The position numbers and the translations under genes were made by a program. DNA of 64,000 bases from Acanthaster planci (lineage: Eukaryota; Echinodermata; Asteroidea; Valvatida; Acanthasteridae). Below the pieces are notes generated by a model that saw only the letters and a list, made by a program, of their open reading frames with translations, did not search any database and was not told where the DNA came from. Location of the stretch: positions 659,732 to 723,731 of the forward strand of contig NW_019091470.1 of the NCBI RefSeq assembly GCF_001949145.1, read 5' to 3'. How positions within the stretch are numbered: the stretch's first letter is position 1; each line of letters opens with the position of its first letter. Positions 48,001 to 60,000 of this stretch are shown one piece after another.

Positions 48001-51000
48001 GCTTACCGGTAATTTACTTTTTTGTAACAAGTGCAACTATTGGCACTGGTAGGAGCCTGATTTCAAATTCGTACTCTGAGTGACAGTCAGTGAAAGTTGC
48101 ACTTTCATGTACAAATCATTCTGAAAATCGGGTACTCTCCACTGTCCGGTTTCTCTCAGTGAGTTTTGGGCAAAAGCCTAACCTGACCATCATGGGCATT
48201 CCATTTTCATCACGCATCAGTGGTTACAGCGGTGATCATGCAGGGTTTATTACAGCAGTGGCATTGGGTACAAACAACAGAGCAAAAGGGAGCTTTTTCA
48301 CCGACTGCCATGAAGCAGTCTCTGTAGATACAGCACATACATGTATTTCAGGGGCGGATCCACTTGTTTTAGGGGGGGGATTTGTGTTTGCACAAGGGGG
48401 GGGTTTACTATGTAGTTAAAAATCGCTGTGTCTTGGCTTTACATTGTAATTTTACACTCCTAATAAGACCCCTCTGTGTTAATGCTTTTTAAGGGGGTCT
48501 TCCAAGCTTAAGACGTAGGCCCCAGGCTGTAAACGATGTCAATGATTGGGTGGGACTCCCCTCCCCAGATTCACAAATTTCTGTAATTAACACTGTCCCC
48601 TGTACATGTAATTCTGACGCGTACGGACCGGTATAACCAGCACAGCAGGATCAGGTTTTCTCATGTTGCTGAAGATATTCAAATCCCTAAATCTCATCTG
48701 CCTCCTCATTTAATCCGTCCCCGAGGCAGTGGGAACTACTGTACATGTAAATGCCTTAAAGTTTTGTGCCTGGAGGAGGGGGGAGCCTGGCCGTATTGAC
48801 ATGTATCCTAAATGTACACGCATCGACTGACCGACTCGCTCGATTTACACGTAAGGCTGTTTTATATCAGGTTGACTGCACCAGACAAATTCTTTGTTCT
48901 ACACTCGCTGGCAGGAAGGAAGTTCTCAGAAGGCAGCAGATGAAAAAGAAACTTTTCATCTTGCTACTCTTGTTGTCTTTCTTGCTACCAGCAGGTTCAT
49001 TTAGAACATCATTTCAGGACATTGACAATAAGCTACATGTACATGTGTAAATTCACATTATCCCGTAGATATATTGCATGCACCTTACTACATACCAGTA
49101 TCGCTATTGATTAATGCTTTCCTGCGTTCTCTACGGTCACACTAGTTTGCCAAATTGAACACGTGTAATACAGGTACAGTAATCACCCGGGCTGAGGTCT
49201 CTAGATTTTCACCTGTAACCTTTGAGGGACACCACAAAATGAGTCTTAAGTCTTTATTTTTCAGGTTTCAGTTGGCATTAATAGAAAGAGCACGCTGATT
49301 TGGGGTATCTGGATGAAACCGGACATTTATTCCTACCTGGATGTGGCCGAAGAAGTTGATTTATGTTGCGCAATGTTCTGCAGGTCAAAAGTTGCTCTTG
49401 CGACTTGCCACTTCTTTTGTTAGCGTGGGTTGTCTTTGTTCCATTGATTAAGTTTCTTAAGCAGTTGTGGTCATGAACTGTGCACGGTACGCACATGAAC
49501 TGTTATCTGACAAGCCTCTTGCACTGCATATGGGACATGCACAAATGACACCCGCCCCTTCTTGTTTATTGTAAAACAGTCTAGCGATTCCTAACAATCC
49601 AGCCAAGCACTCTGACATGTAACGAAAGCCAGAGCGCCGCGCAGAAGGGGCCGAGAGACCGGCATTGGCCTTTGGAGTCGAGCGAGGCACATCGGCTCCC
49701 TTTAGTGCCCCATCCACCTTTCCCGTGTTTGCCCTTCCAATTTAAACCCAATGAAAGGCAGCCAGCGCCTCGGCAGAAAAATCCACATGGCCAGAGAGGG
49801 GGGGGGTCTGTAAAAAAGAAAGTGCAAGCTGTCATTCTCTTAGCCTGAATTTGATTTTATTTTGAGGGGTGAGCTGTGGTGGGTGGATATCTATAAAGAC
49901 TGCGCTGATCTTTTGTCTTGGCGCTGCGGCAATCTGTGCCGGGGCTTTCAGCTTGGAACTAGATTGTTCAGGTTCAGCCTCAGGGAAAAAAAAAAACTAA
50001 AACCAGAGTGTGTGTGGGGGATGGTTGGTGTTTGCCATTCCAATTAACTGCCAATATCAAAACCGGAGGCAGGCGGGAGGGGAAGATGCTAGTAATTAGA
50101 GGGGGGCTTCAGTAGCTCTTTTTTTTTCTTTTTGGCTTGGCTCGGCATTGTTGCGTCGCCGCCCTGTCGTCCGGAATGCGCCAGTCTAACTTTTGGGAAG
50201 GGGGGGGGTAGTGGGAGAAGTGTAGCAAAACTGGTCGGCAGTGTGCCCGCCAGTTTGTTTAAAAAACCAGGTTTGTTTGCACGTTTGGTGCTCTGAGATA
50301 TATATCACTGATTATTGGTTTATCTCCTTTGTGCTTCCTTTTTGGACAGAGTGCCTAAGGCCATGCTAAGAAGGCTATTATGCTTGAAGCTGCGCATACA
50401 TGTGCAGCATGTAGCTGACAGAAAAGGACGACAGATTTGTCGAAGACAGTGTGTTTTTTTCCCCTTCAGTTCTGCATTACCAAAACAGCAAACAGACAGT
50501 CTTTACCCTCAGCTCGATGAATGATGATGTTTACCAGTAGTTTGCTCCTGAAACTTGACGAATTTATCGATTTTGAAGAAATTGACGATTGGGAGTCAGG
50601 TTGGCGTTACATGTACATGTAGTGTTTCTTTCCTCACCTTCCACCTCTGCGGTTCTGGTTCGATTTCCTTGTTTTTCTTGATTTCCTCCTTGTTGTCAGT
50701 TCATACCCAATTCCGAGGGTTTAACCCTATGTATTCTTCTGGGGTTTTCCTCCCCTCACGAAAGCTTCAACTGCTTCTCACCGTTCCTCTCTGAGGAATT
50801 TTTTTTTTTAAAGAGTTGGTGCTTAGGGCGCTTTCTGTGGAATTGGTGGTTTCATCACCAGAAAATAAGTAATACCTATGTACATGCACACAAGTGAAGG
50901 TACATGTACAGTACATGTACTGACACCTTAAACATGGCGTGTAGCTGTGGAATCTTAAATGGTGATAAAGTCTCCACTGGTTTCGAAGCAGGAAAAAGGC

Positions 51001-54000
51001 ATGCTAGGATGGCTTGTAGGCTTAGTCTCGGCACGTCTCATGTGTAATCACTCCACTGCACAAATGGCTGAATGCAAACAGCGGTCCCCGAGTCCTGCCG
51101 AGAAAGAGCGGCTTTGTCCTGCTCCTTCCCTCCTCCCCCCCAGTGTTTTCCTTCAGAAGGTGTTATGTTGATCTAGCGTCTGGGGTTTGCGTTTGTCCGT
51201 GCCAATGCCGTCGCGCTCAGGAAGTCAACTTAACCCGTTAAAATGTTAGCACTGCAGGGAAACGTTATCCTTGTAGTGCTGGGAGCAGAATTTACCATGT
51301 CTGAGGGGATACTTCTTCTTTCTTACGCCGGCCTCTAATAAAAAATGGTAAAAATGGCCCAAATCTCAGGGCCCTGTAACCCAGTAGCCCTAGGCTACAG
51401 GCAAAGATGCAGACAGGCATATATACATGCCAGCCGCTCTAGGACCGGAACCCTCCAGAAGAAATAATTGTTTTCAAAGAGACCTCCCCCTCCTTCCCTC
51501 TTTCTGGGGCTGGGTAGCGGGGAAAATCCAAAAAGCCCCACTGGCCGTGGATGTGTCCAGGGTTGAAAGTGGAGACCCATGCAGAGTGAGAAAATCTCAG
51601 AGGCGAGGATGTAGCACGAGAGACGAGAAAAAAAGAACAATTTCCAGTGCCCAATGGACTGACAGAGTGCCAGGGCTCTCCGTCCTCTTCAGAAGCTTTT
51701 TACATTGTTTGCCCACACCAGCTCCCCTGTACTCCATCCAAACATAGCATATGGTGTTTGGCCAGCACTCCAAACGCAAGTGTTCCGCGTGCCGGCGTGC
51801 CGCGCACACGCGCCTCACGCCGGCGGAAGAGGGCCAAGGAAGGGAAGGAGAATTGGGAGGGAAGGGGGGTTGGGAGTCAAAGAGAGGCAAATTTGGGGAG
51901 CTTTTATCCCGGGTGATGGATCGGGCCGGGGGGGAGGGGAACTTGACGCTTGGCTGTAGCGTGTGCAGGGGGAAAGGGGGATGTTGTTTTGTTTGGTGTC
52001 GCTCAGTGTGTGCGACATAACGGTTGAGCTGTCGCTGGAGCACCCTGGTTAGCTGGGCCGTGCACTTAATGCACTTTCTGCTTTTAGGGGGAAGGCCTCT
52101 CATAGTGTGTACCAACGTGTAGTGTACACAGTAGTCTTGTGTTCACACACACACACACACAGGGCCCAGGTTCGTGGGCTGCCTTACAAAGCTAGACTGC
52201 ACTATTCGTTCCCAATCCTTGGCACAGGAATAATGTCCCAGTGGGTTTTTGACTTACTAACCTACCAGAGATTAAACCTGGCTGGCCCAGATGATTAGAG
52301 TGGGCCAAGTTGACACATGCCAGCCTGAGTAAACCAGACAGGATGACCAGTTTTTGATAATACACACACCTTAAGAGCCTGAACAAACTGAAAAAATTCT
52401 GTGGCCATAAATGATAATCAAATCCCCCAAATTGTGGTGAAAGCATTTTTGTGCATTTTGGGTGTTTGGATTGTTGTGTTTGATTCATGGTTTGCGTTTG
52501 TTTGTCTTTAATATTTACTGGTAGTTCTTTCAACTTGTTGAAAAGTGTCCATTCTCCGCACTTTCCCATCAACAAACAAGGTGCCCAATCAAAATACAGA
52601 GGACTACAGCGCATATGCATCAGAAGCAAAGATACGAACGATTATTAGCTATTATTTTCAAAGATAAATTGCATTCTAAAACTTAAAGTTTAAACCAAAC
52701 CGTGCATGGACCAGTTCTCTCTTGCAACTGGTGTTCATTTCAAAGCCATGCATGCACATGTACAGGTGCTTGTTGGTCCATTATAGAGGAATAGAACAAA
52801 TATCTGTGTCGTTGCAATTTCAAGAGAAAGTGCTGAGAGAGCATCTGCTGAAGTCTTTAAAGTACAGGGGCACATGCCCTATTTGACAGTGTTGACATAG
52901 CAAACATTTTTGAATGCACCAGCTCAAAAACTGTATACAAACCTCTCCAGAACCTTAACCAAACAACCCTAGGACAGGGACTCTCCCCCACAATTGCCTG
53001 TCCCCAAAGCGAGGTCAAGTCAGCTTGGCCTCCATACCTCCCCTGACCTTCCAAAAAAATCAGCCAGGTACATGTACTTATACACACCAAGTACACCAAT
53101 GGTCCCAGTGGATGGCCTCCAGGCTATTTTGGCTCCTCTTCTCCCCCCCCCTTTTGCTCTGGTGATAAGAACAATTAGTGTCTTTGTGTGTGGTACCCTG
53201 TCCTCTGATAACTAGAAACAATAGCTGGAGTGCTTGAGTCACTGGGGGCGCGCACCTGTTGGCTGGCTGACAGGATGGGGCTGTTCAGTTCACCTTCATT
53301 TGTTGCTCCAACCAGGAGGATTTTCTTATACTGCCCAAAGTGGGCTCAGAGGAACATACACATTTACCCTGAGAGGCATCTTGCAATTCTTAGGTAACTA
53401 CTACTTGAAACCACGAATTTTCCTCTGGGGTAGTTTGAACCAGACAAGATGTATTGGCCACATTTTTTTTACTTGAAATTTTTCCAGCACTACAGATATT
53501 AACTCTTGGGAGCCATGTGTGCACCGTTTGGGCCACATGTGGTACTCCTCATAGGAAGTTCATCCTTTTTTGGCAACACTTGTGAGTTGTCACCATGAAT
53601 CAATATTGTGCTTTTGACAGGCCGTGCACTGCAGGGGTCTTGCACATTGGATGTTACATTGCCGGCTTGTTCCATTCAGGGGCTGAAAAAATAGAATTCT
53701 TCGTGAGTTTTACATGTGTGACATCTCTGCATACAACTCTTTTTTCGTGAGCATACAACATTGTGCACACACAGTGGGTAGTTGGGTGAGGTTCAACGTC
53801 TCTTCTGCCCCAAACTGCTGATGCCTTACCCCTCATTTTTTGCAGGGAGGAATATGCTGCCTCTTTTTCTTGTAGTAACGAAATATGAATGCTTTTCCAG
53901 CTTTTAACTTGTAATTTCATGGTGCATGTGAGCATGTGCAAGCTAAACACCGGTTTCCCCACTGCGGGATAAGGTCCCTAATAACATTGCCCACCTTGAG

Positions 54001-57000
54001 ACAAATTAAGCTACCTGAAATTAACCTGGATTGCAGGACAGCAAGCCCCACCTGTCGCCCAGGTGAAAACCTAGTCCCCAGCGGCTCTGTTATTCTTCAA
54101 TTTCGGCGGCTACATACTTTCCACCGGCTTTTTTTTTTTCTGTGGCTCACCTGCAGTCATGGTAGAACAAAGGAGAGCTTTCTGTTACCTTTACACCTTG
54201 GGCGGGGGTTCAGTGAGTGGCGATGCAGACAAGTCAGGGGGAGAAAGTCGTAACAGCTCTTGTCTCTTTCCCGGGGCCCTAATGTTGCTCATTTGTCACT
54301 AAAGCAACGCTGTTTCTTGTGAGATTTGGTACATGTACCGGTACCCATGCAGTGTCTCGTTTGGTGGACGTGAAGTCTGTGCGGCTGTGCATTATCCCAC
54401 TGTTTTAGGGAAAGCCTCGGCTGAAATCACTCGTACCTGAATGTGCCATTTACCGTCCTCCCCTCAAACTGGGATGTTTGTTTCTTTGCCGTGATTGTAA
54501 GTGAATGCTGTACATTTACACGTACACGCATGTATGTACTTCTAATCTGTATTTTGTCCTGTACTCAATGTACAGATGTACATGGCCAGTATCATAGTCA
54601 CTGGCCGTGACTGTGCCCACACTGAGGCATCAACAGACTTCGCGGATCGCGTCCTTACTGTAAAGCTCATGCCAGAACCAAGCGGTAAAGCCAATGTCAG
54701 GCTTGACGCTTTGCTTCTTAAAATGCAGACCCATGTTTCATCAGCACATACTGTCCTGGCAGCATGATGTCAGGGACATATTGCACACCTGCCAACTGTT
54801 CCGATTTGATCAGAACAGTTCCAATTCTTGACCTTTCAAAGGCCTTAAATTGGAACATTCCAATTTCCATAAAAAGGAGGAAAAATAAGTCCTGGTTTAA
54901 AAGGGCGCCATTTGCAGGAAAAAGGAGGGCAGTGTTTGCCGGGAAAAGAGCTCAAAATGACGTTTACACGTGCCCACAGGTACGTACTTGTATGAATGTA
55001 ATTAGTTTCTCTCACACGGCTGCTTGTTCTGCTGTGGGCTTGTAAAAATGGGTGTTCCAATATCTGACATGTTCAGTTGTTGGTAGGTATGTTATAGGCA
55101 CGCCTGCAGTGTCTGTCTATTGCTTTGTGCGCCGAAGACCATGAGGACATGTGATCCTCCTCTGTTGTGACAGTCTTGTAAACTCATCCAGTAATCCCTG
55201 CCTCTTATCGCAAGCAGCAGTCAGTCCCAACAACAATAACAATTCACTCTTGCAGCAAACATTCCACGAGACATTGGCATAGATCCGGCTGATGGCTCAT
55301 TGTTATCCTGGGCATTTGGTGTAAACATTTGCGCGCCAAGTCTCGTTCGGGAAATCACTCTGTTTAATTCAATTTTTTTTTTTTTCTCCGCGTCTTTTTC
55401 TTTGAAAACGTGGAGGACTGCATTCTTGTATTACCCGGGCTTCACCCAAGGAACAGTTATTCCAGAAAAAATAAACGGATTTCCCCAATGACATCATTGG
55501 GGAAACATTTTATGCATTGTAATTAATTCCACGCAGGGGGAACATAATCAAATTAGAACAGAATACATTAGCCTGCGTAGTGTAGCAAGTTCCCGCTCGT
55601 GTTAAAGCGCACACAGCACCCCCCCTCTGCTTTCGCCTGCCAACAGAAAAATGATAAATGATACTGTCGCCTGAAGAGGGAGAGAGAGTGTGTTAGCCAG
55701 TTGGGTGAGTTGTGTATTGACTGGTGCGCCAGCTTCTGCGGTCTGATTTTTAAAGTGTTTCCAGTGCGGCTAATAGGGCAAGGCACTATATGCAGCGTGT
55801 TCACTTATTAGGCTTGGAGTACTATTGACATGATGCTCCACCGCCGAGCTCCGCAGAGAAGACCACGTGTGCAAGTCGCAATGGCCCATTGAATATTAAC
55901 ACCGGCCTTTTTTTTTTTCCCCAAAGCAAATGGCGGAGCGTGGCACCAACCCCCTCTCAACTTGTTACGCGTCATTTCCTGAAACAGCATCTTTCCCAAG
56001 GTGGCAGAATTTTTTTTCTGTCTTCCACACTCAGCAGCTCTCAAAAGCGGCGGGCGGGACTTTTTTTGGAGGGGGGGTCCCATTTTGTCTTTTTAAGAAG
56101 GAAAACTGAAAAGAAAGGGGAGGGGGGGATTCTTTCCCGACTTGGCAACGCAGAATTGGCAGCCAGCGGCGAGAAGCGTGAAGCACTCCATGCGGGTGGG
56201 AACTGGAATGTCCGCGGGCTGGCTTTTAGCACCCTTCGGGTCTGTCCTGTCAAGCCTGTGAAACCTAACATATGGCAAGGGGGAAGGAGGGGCCACGGGG
56301 GGGGTGTTTGGGAGATGGAGGGAGATGGAGGACTGTCTGGGCCACCTCACTGTATGGTCCACAGAGTCCATGGAATGCAAACGCTTGAGGTGTGGATGCT
56401 TGCTTTTTGACTCTGCCTCGCCAAGACGCGTCGTGCTCCCGCATGCTCTTGTGTACTTCAGTGTTTCTTGCCGCACTCTCACAGTGTTGACGACTGGTGC
56501 CGTATGTGTGGCCGGCAGACGTGCTCGGGAGGTGTTTTTGTTTTTCATGCCTCAATCGAATGCACCATCTGTAGAATTGACAGGGTTTTGGGGGCTCTGC
56601 GCGGTGAAAATTCTGCTGGTTAATTCGTTGCGTGGTCATTTTTGCTCTCTCTTGTAGATGTAGGACACGTGGACGCTGATTGGATCCTGCATACTTAAGG
56701 CTATCCTAAACTTTTTTTTTTCAGAAGTTAGAGTTTGTGAGAATTGCGTGTAGTTTTACCAGTCGCTCTATGCATGGTTTTCCTGGTTCATTCTGTCCTG
56801 AGCTTGGTATAAGAGCATTCAGGTATTTGTTTTCCAACACAGTCTCCAAGGGCAAACAGTTGGCTTAATTCTGACCTTGTGCTTGGTAGGAGACAATACA
56901 CAAGTTCACTTTTCTCTATTGCAATATTTCTAGTTTTGTCCAGGAATTTCTGAAAACCTTCTCAAACTGATCATTGTGATCAAAGTTGATTTCTTTTTTT

Positions 57001-60000
57001 AGCTCCCTGCCCAAGAACAGTCTGTCTTTCAGAACCGTGCCTAAAAACAAAAACCAAAAAATTTATCCCGAATCAAATTATGGCTGAACAAAAACCAATC
57101 CGAAACTTCTAGTAATCGCATGCTGTGTGCATAACTCCCGGCAACAAATTGGGAACGTGATCCCACGGCATTGTCACAGATAACGCCGTGGGTAAGTACG
57201 GAGCAACCTGCTGCCCCTCAAGTGAGTTGGGGGGGGGGTAAATCACTGGATGTATTACACATCGGCAAATGGTCTCGCAAGCCAATACGACTTAAGTGTA
57301 ATTACCCCTTGCACGTACAGCAACTCATCCTGTGGAGGTGCGAAGTCAAGAACGCGCTCATACCCCAGAGGCAGACACGGGCATAAATTAGATTAGTTTT
57401 GTCCTTTTTTTAATTCATTTCTTTTATTGTTGGCGGAGTGACATATACCTTTCTTTGTCCCACCAAATTAAACAGGGCCTCTTGGATTCTTTTGTATCAT
57501 ACAGACGGTCTGAAATCACGGTTGTAGGTTGTGGTTGGTTCAAATTTGCTTTGGAGCTCTTGAGAAAAGGAGATTGCTTGAAAAACGAAGGAATGGAATT
57601 GTCCGTAGCGCCATTTCGTGGGCTTATACCAATAGTACCAGGCATTCTTGTTCCTGTCAGGCCCTCACCTACTTTATGATTCGAGCGTTAACTCAGATGA
57701 GGCCATGGCCTCCCTGCGTCACGGTCTATTTTTAGTGGTAGCTATATATCAATCTGTTGACAAGGTGTCAGGGTATGAGCAAGTCAGGGAACCAGACTGC
57801 ATCTTGGCTCTTGCAGCGAGCTACGCATAGCTACCGGTACATATGTAGCTATGTGTGCTTGTACTATATGTGGGGCACGTTCCATTCTGCCACTACATAC
57901 ATGTATATGTACATGCACATGTATGTCCACACTTTGTGCTGTGAAACACATCCTAATGACAAGGTGGTTGACAACAATCAGCAAGTAGGACACATCTGAC
58001 AAAACACTTGGTAGGGCTTCCAGTTGACATCGATATAAAGGCATTCTGACTTGCACCAGCGTGTTAAGGGACTGCAGCGCCCACACTGTGGCATACACGC
58101 AGGCTTAAACCGTGCCTGCTCCAACAATGACAAATTAACAGACAAAGCTGCGTTGTCCATCCACAATTAGGAATGAGTTCCCACCACTCCTCCTGCCCTC
58201 CCCCCCAGCAGTTTCTTCTACAGGCATTATTTGCTCCGAAGTTTGACAAGTACGAGTATGGTACACGTATGGTATTAACAGGGGTAAAACTGGTTGCAAA
58301 CACCATTTCAGGCAAATGAAGAAAAAGTGTGCGGTTAAACGCTGTGTTTACAGGTGCAAGCCTTTTGTAATTGTTGTCAGACAACCTCAGGCTAATCTGC
58401 TATGTTTAAAGTGTTTGACACTGCCCAGGGGGAGAACACCAAATAGCAAACGACTTGTTTGTTAAATGCTAAACAGTGCCTCAGGTGGGTTATTTAGCTG
58501 AAGGATCTGGACAATTGTTGGCCAGCAAACAGGCCTTGGTGGTGCCCTTGTGGTGGGCACACTGTTGTGGTGAACCGACTAATTAGAGCCCTGGTTAAGC
58601 TAGGGTAATCCCTGATTACAGACAAAACAACTAGTAGATCATGTCCATACATGTCTTGGCTTGAAGTTCAAAAACAACAACAGGCTTGCGTATAATCCCA
58701 GTCACTGCTCTCAACTGTCAAACTTGTACACTGCCCTCGTGTGTCCGAATTTACAGTCATCCTTTCCTGTTGGCATTGTGGAATACACTTCCATTAAGTG
58801 TAAGTTACATGTACATGTAGAATTGTATCCGTGGTGCCATATGCAGAACAATTATCCATGTACTTATTACTGCATGTTCATGTTGCTGAATCCAGGCTAC
58901 ATCAGCTTTGCTTTTTGAACCTTATACCGGTAAACTACCACTGTATTTTAAGTGTGCAAGGGCAAATTCTAAGGAGAGAGAGTGGGCAGAGGGGTACTCA
59001 TTTCGTATTGAATGAAATGGGATTCGTGTTTCGAGATAAGAAAATAGGAAGAATATTATTCATTCATGTTCCCTGTTAAAAAGCTCATAAGATTCGGATA
59101 CAGTAGTATTATGTCCCAGCCCAGTGATCAGGAAACTATTAAACCATTCTTCTTTGAAGACTGCCGAGCGTGGATGTTAGATGTATCAACATTTAAGACT
59201 CAATTGTATTTCTGCATACGAGTACGTGGACACATATTTAGTGGTAATTTGTTAGGCATACCTTAGACATAGGCTCTACATTGTACGCACTGACTAAAAG
59301 AGGGTGCGTTGCTGCGTAGGAGCTGCGTCCTGCGGGGCCGGCGGCATGCGTCCCTCTTATGGCTATACGTGCATGTGGCGTTTGAGAATAGGCACCCCCC
59401 CTCTTTTTTTTTGGCATCTGTTTGTTGCTCATGCCCGTACCGGTACTTGCCCAAACCACACAGTGCCGTACCCCCAATGAAGAAATCCTGCCGGCTTCCT
59501 GCTGGCTGGCTTCAAGCTTCCCATGTCTGGTGGGTGCGTTTGTCAGTTTTCTCAAAGAGAAAGAATGTACTGTAACATCGGGTAGGACAGGAACATCATT
59601 TCATTGCACAGTAGCACTGATAGCGCGTAACATAAAGGCATTGATGCATTGATGCTTCAGCACTTGTCTTACCATTTAGCGTACATCTGTGTTCTTGTGT
59701 TTTTTTTCCCATTCATTGCTCAGTGCTCAGGGCAGCCAGTCAGAGATGATATCAACAAGTCATCACAATATGTACCAGTATACATGTACGCACATGTATA
59801 CGCATGCACCCGAAGAGATCTTTTATCAGAGGGGTCGCATACATGTATGTTTCATTGGGCAACTTCATTGCACACTCTCTTGCCTGTTTCCTCCGTGGCT
59901 ATATATAGCTGTAGTCCGCGTGTGAGTAGAGTTTGCTCATTGCTCGTTGCCACGAGGGATCTCCTCTGGGTTCTCTGGTTTTCTTGCCTGCACAGAAGAT

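Noticed and set aside
48349-48410. CAGGGGCGGATCCAC element start
   Set aside because: The opening word is familiar from dispersed repeats, but no matching inverted end or second copy was found in the window, so no boundaries can be supported.
51597-52115. 172-codon minus-strand frame
   Set aside because: Proline/serine-rich translation of purine-rich intron DNA, with no family resemblance or conserved motif.
55889-56410. 173-codon plus-strand frame
   Set aside because: It starts in a T run and crosses G-rich tracts. No domain or splice context is visible.
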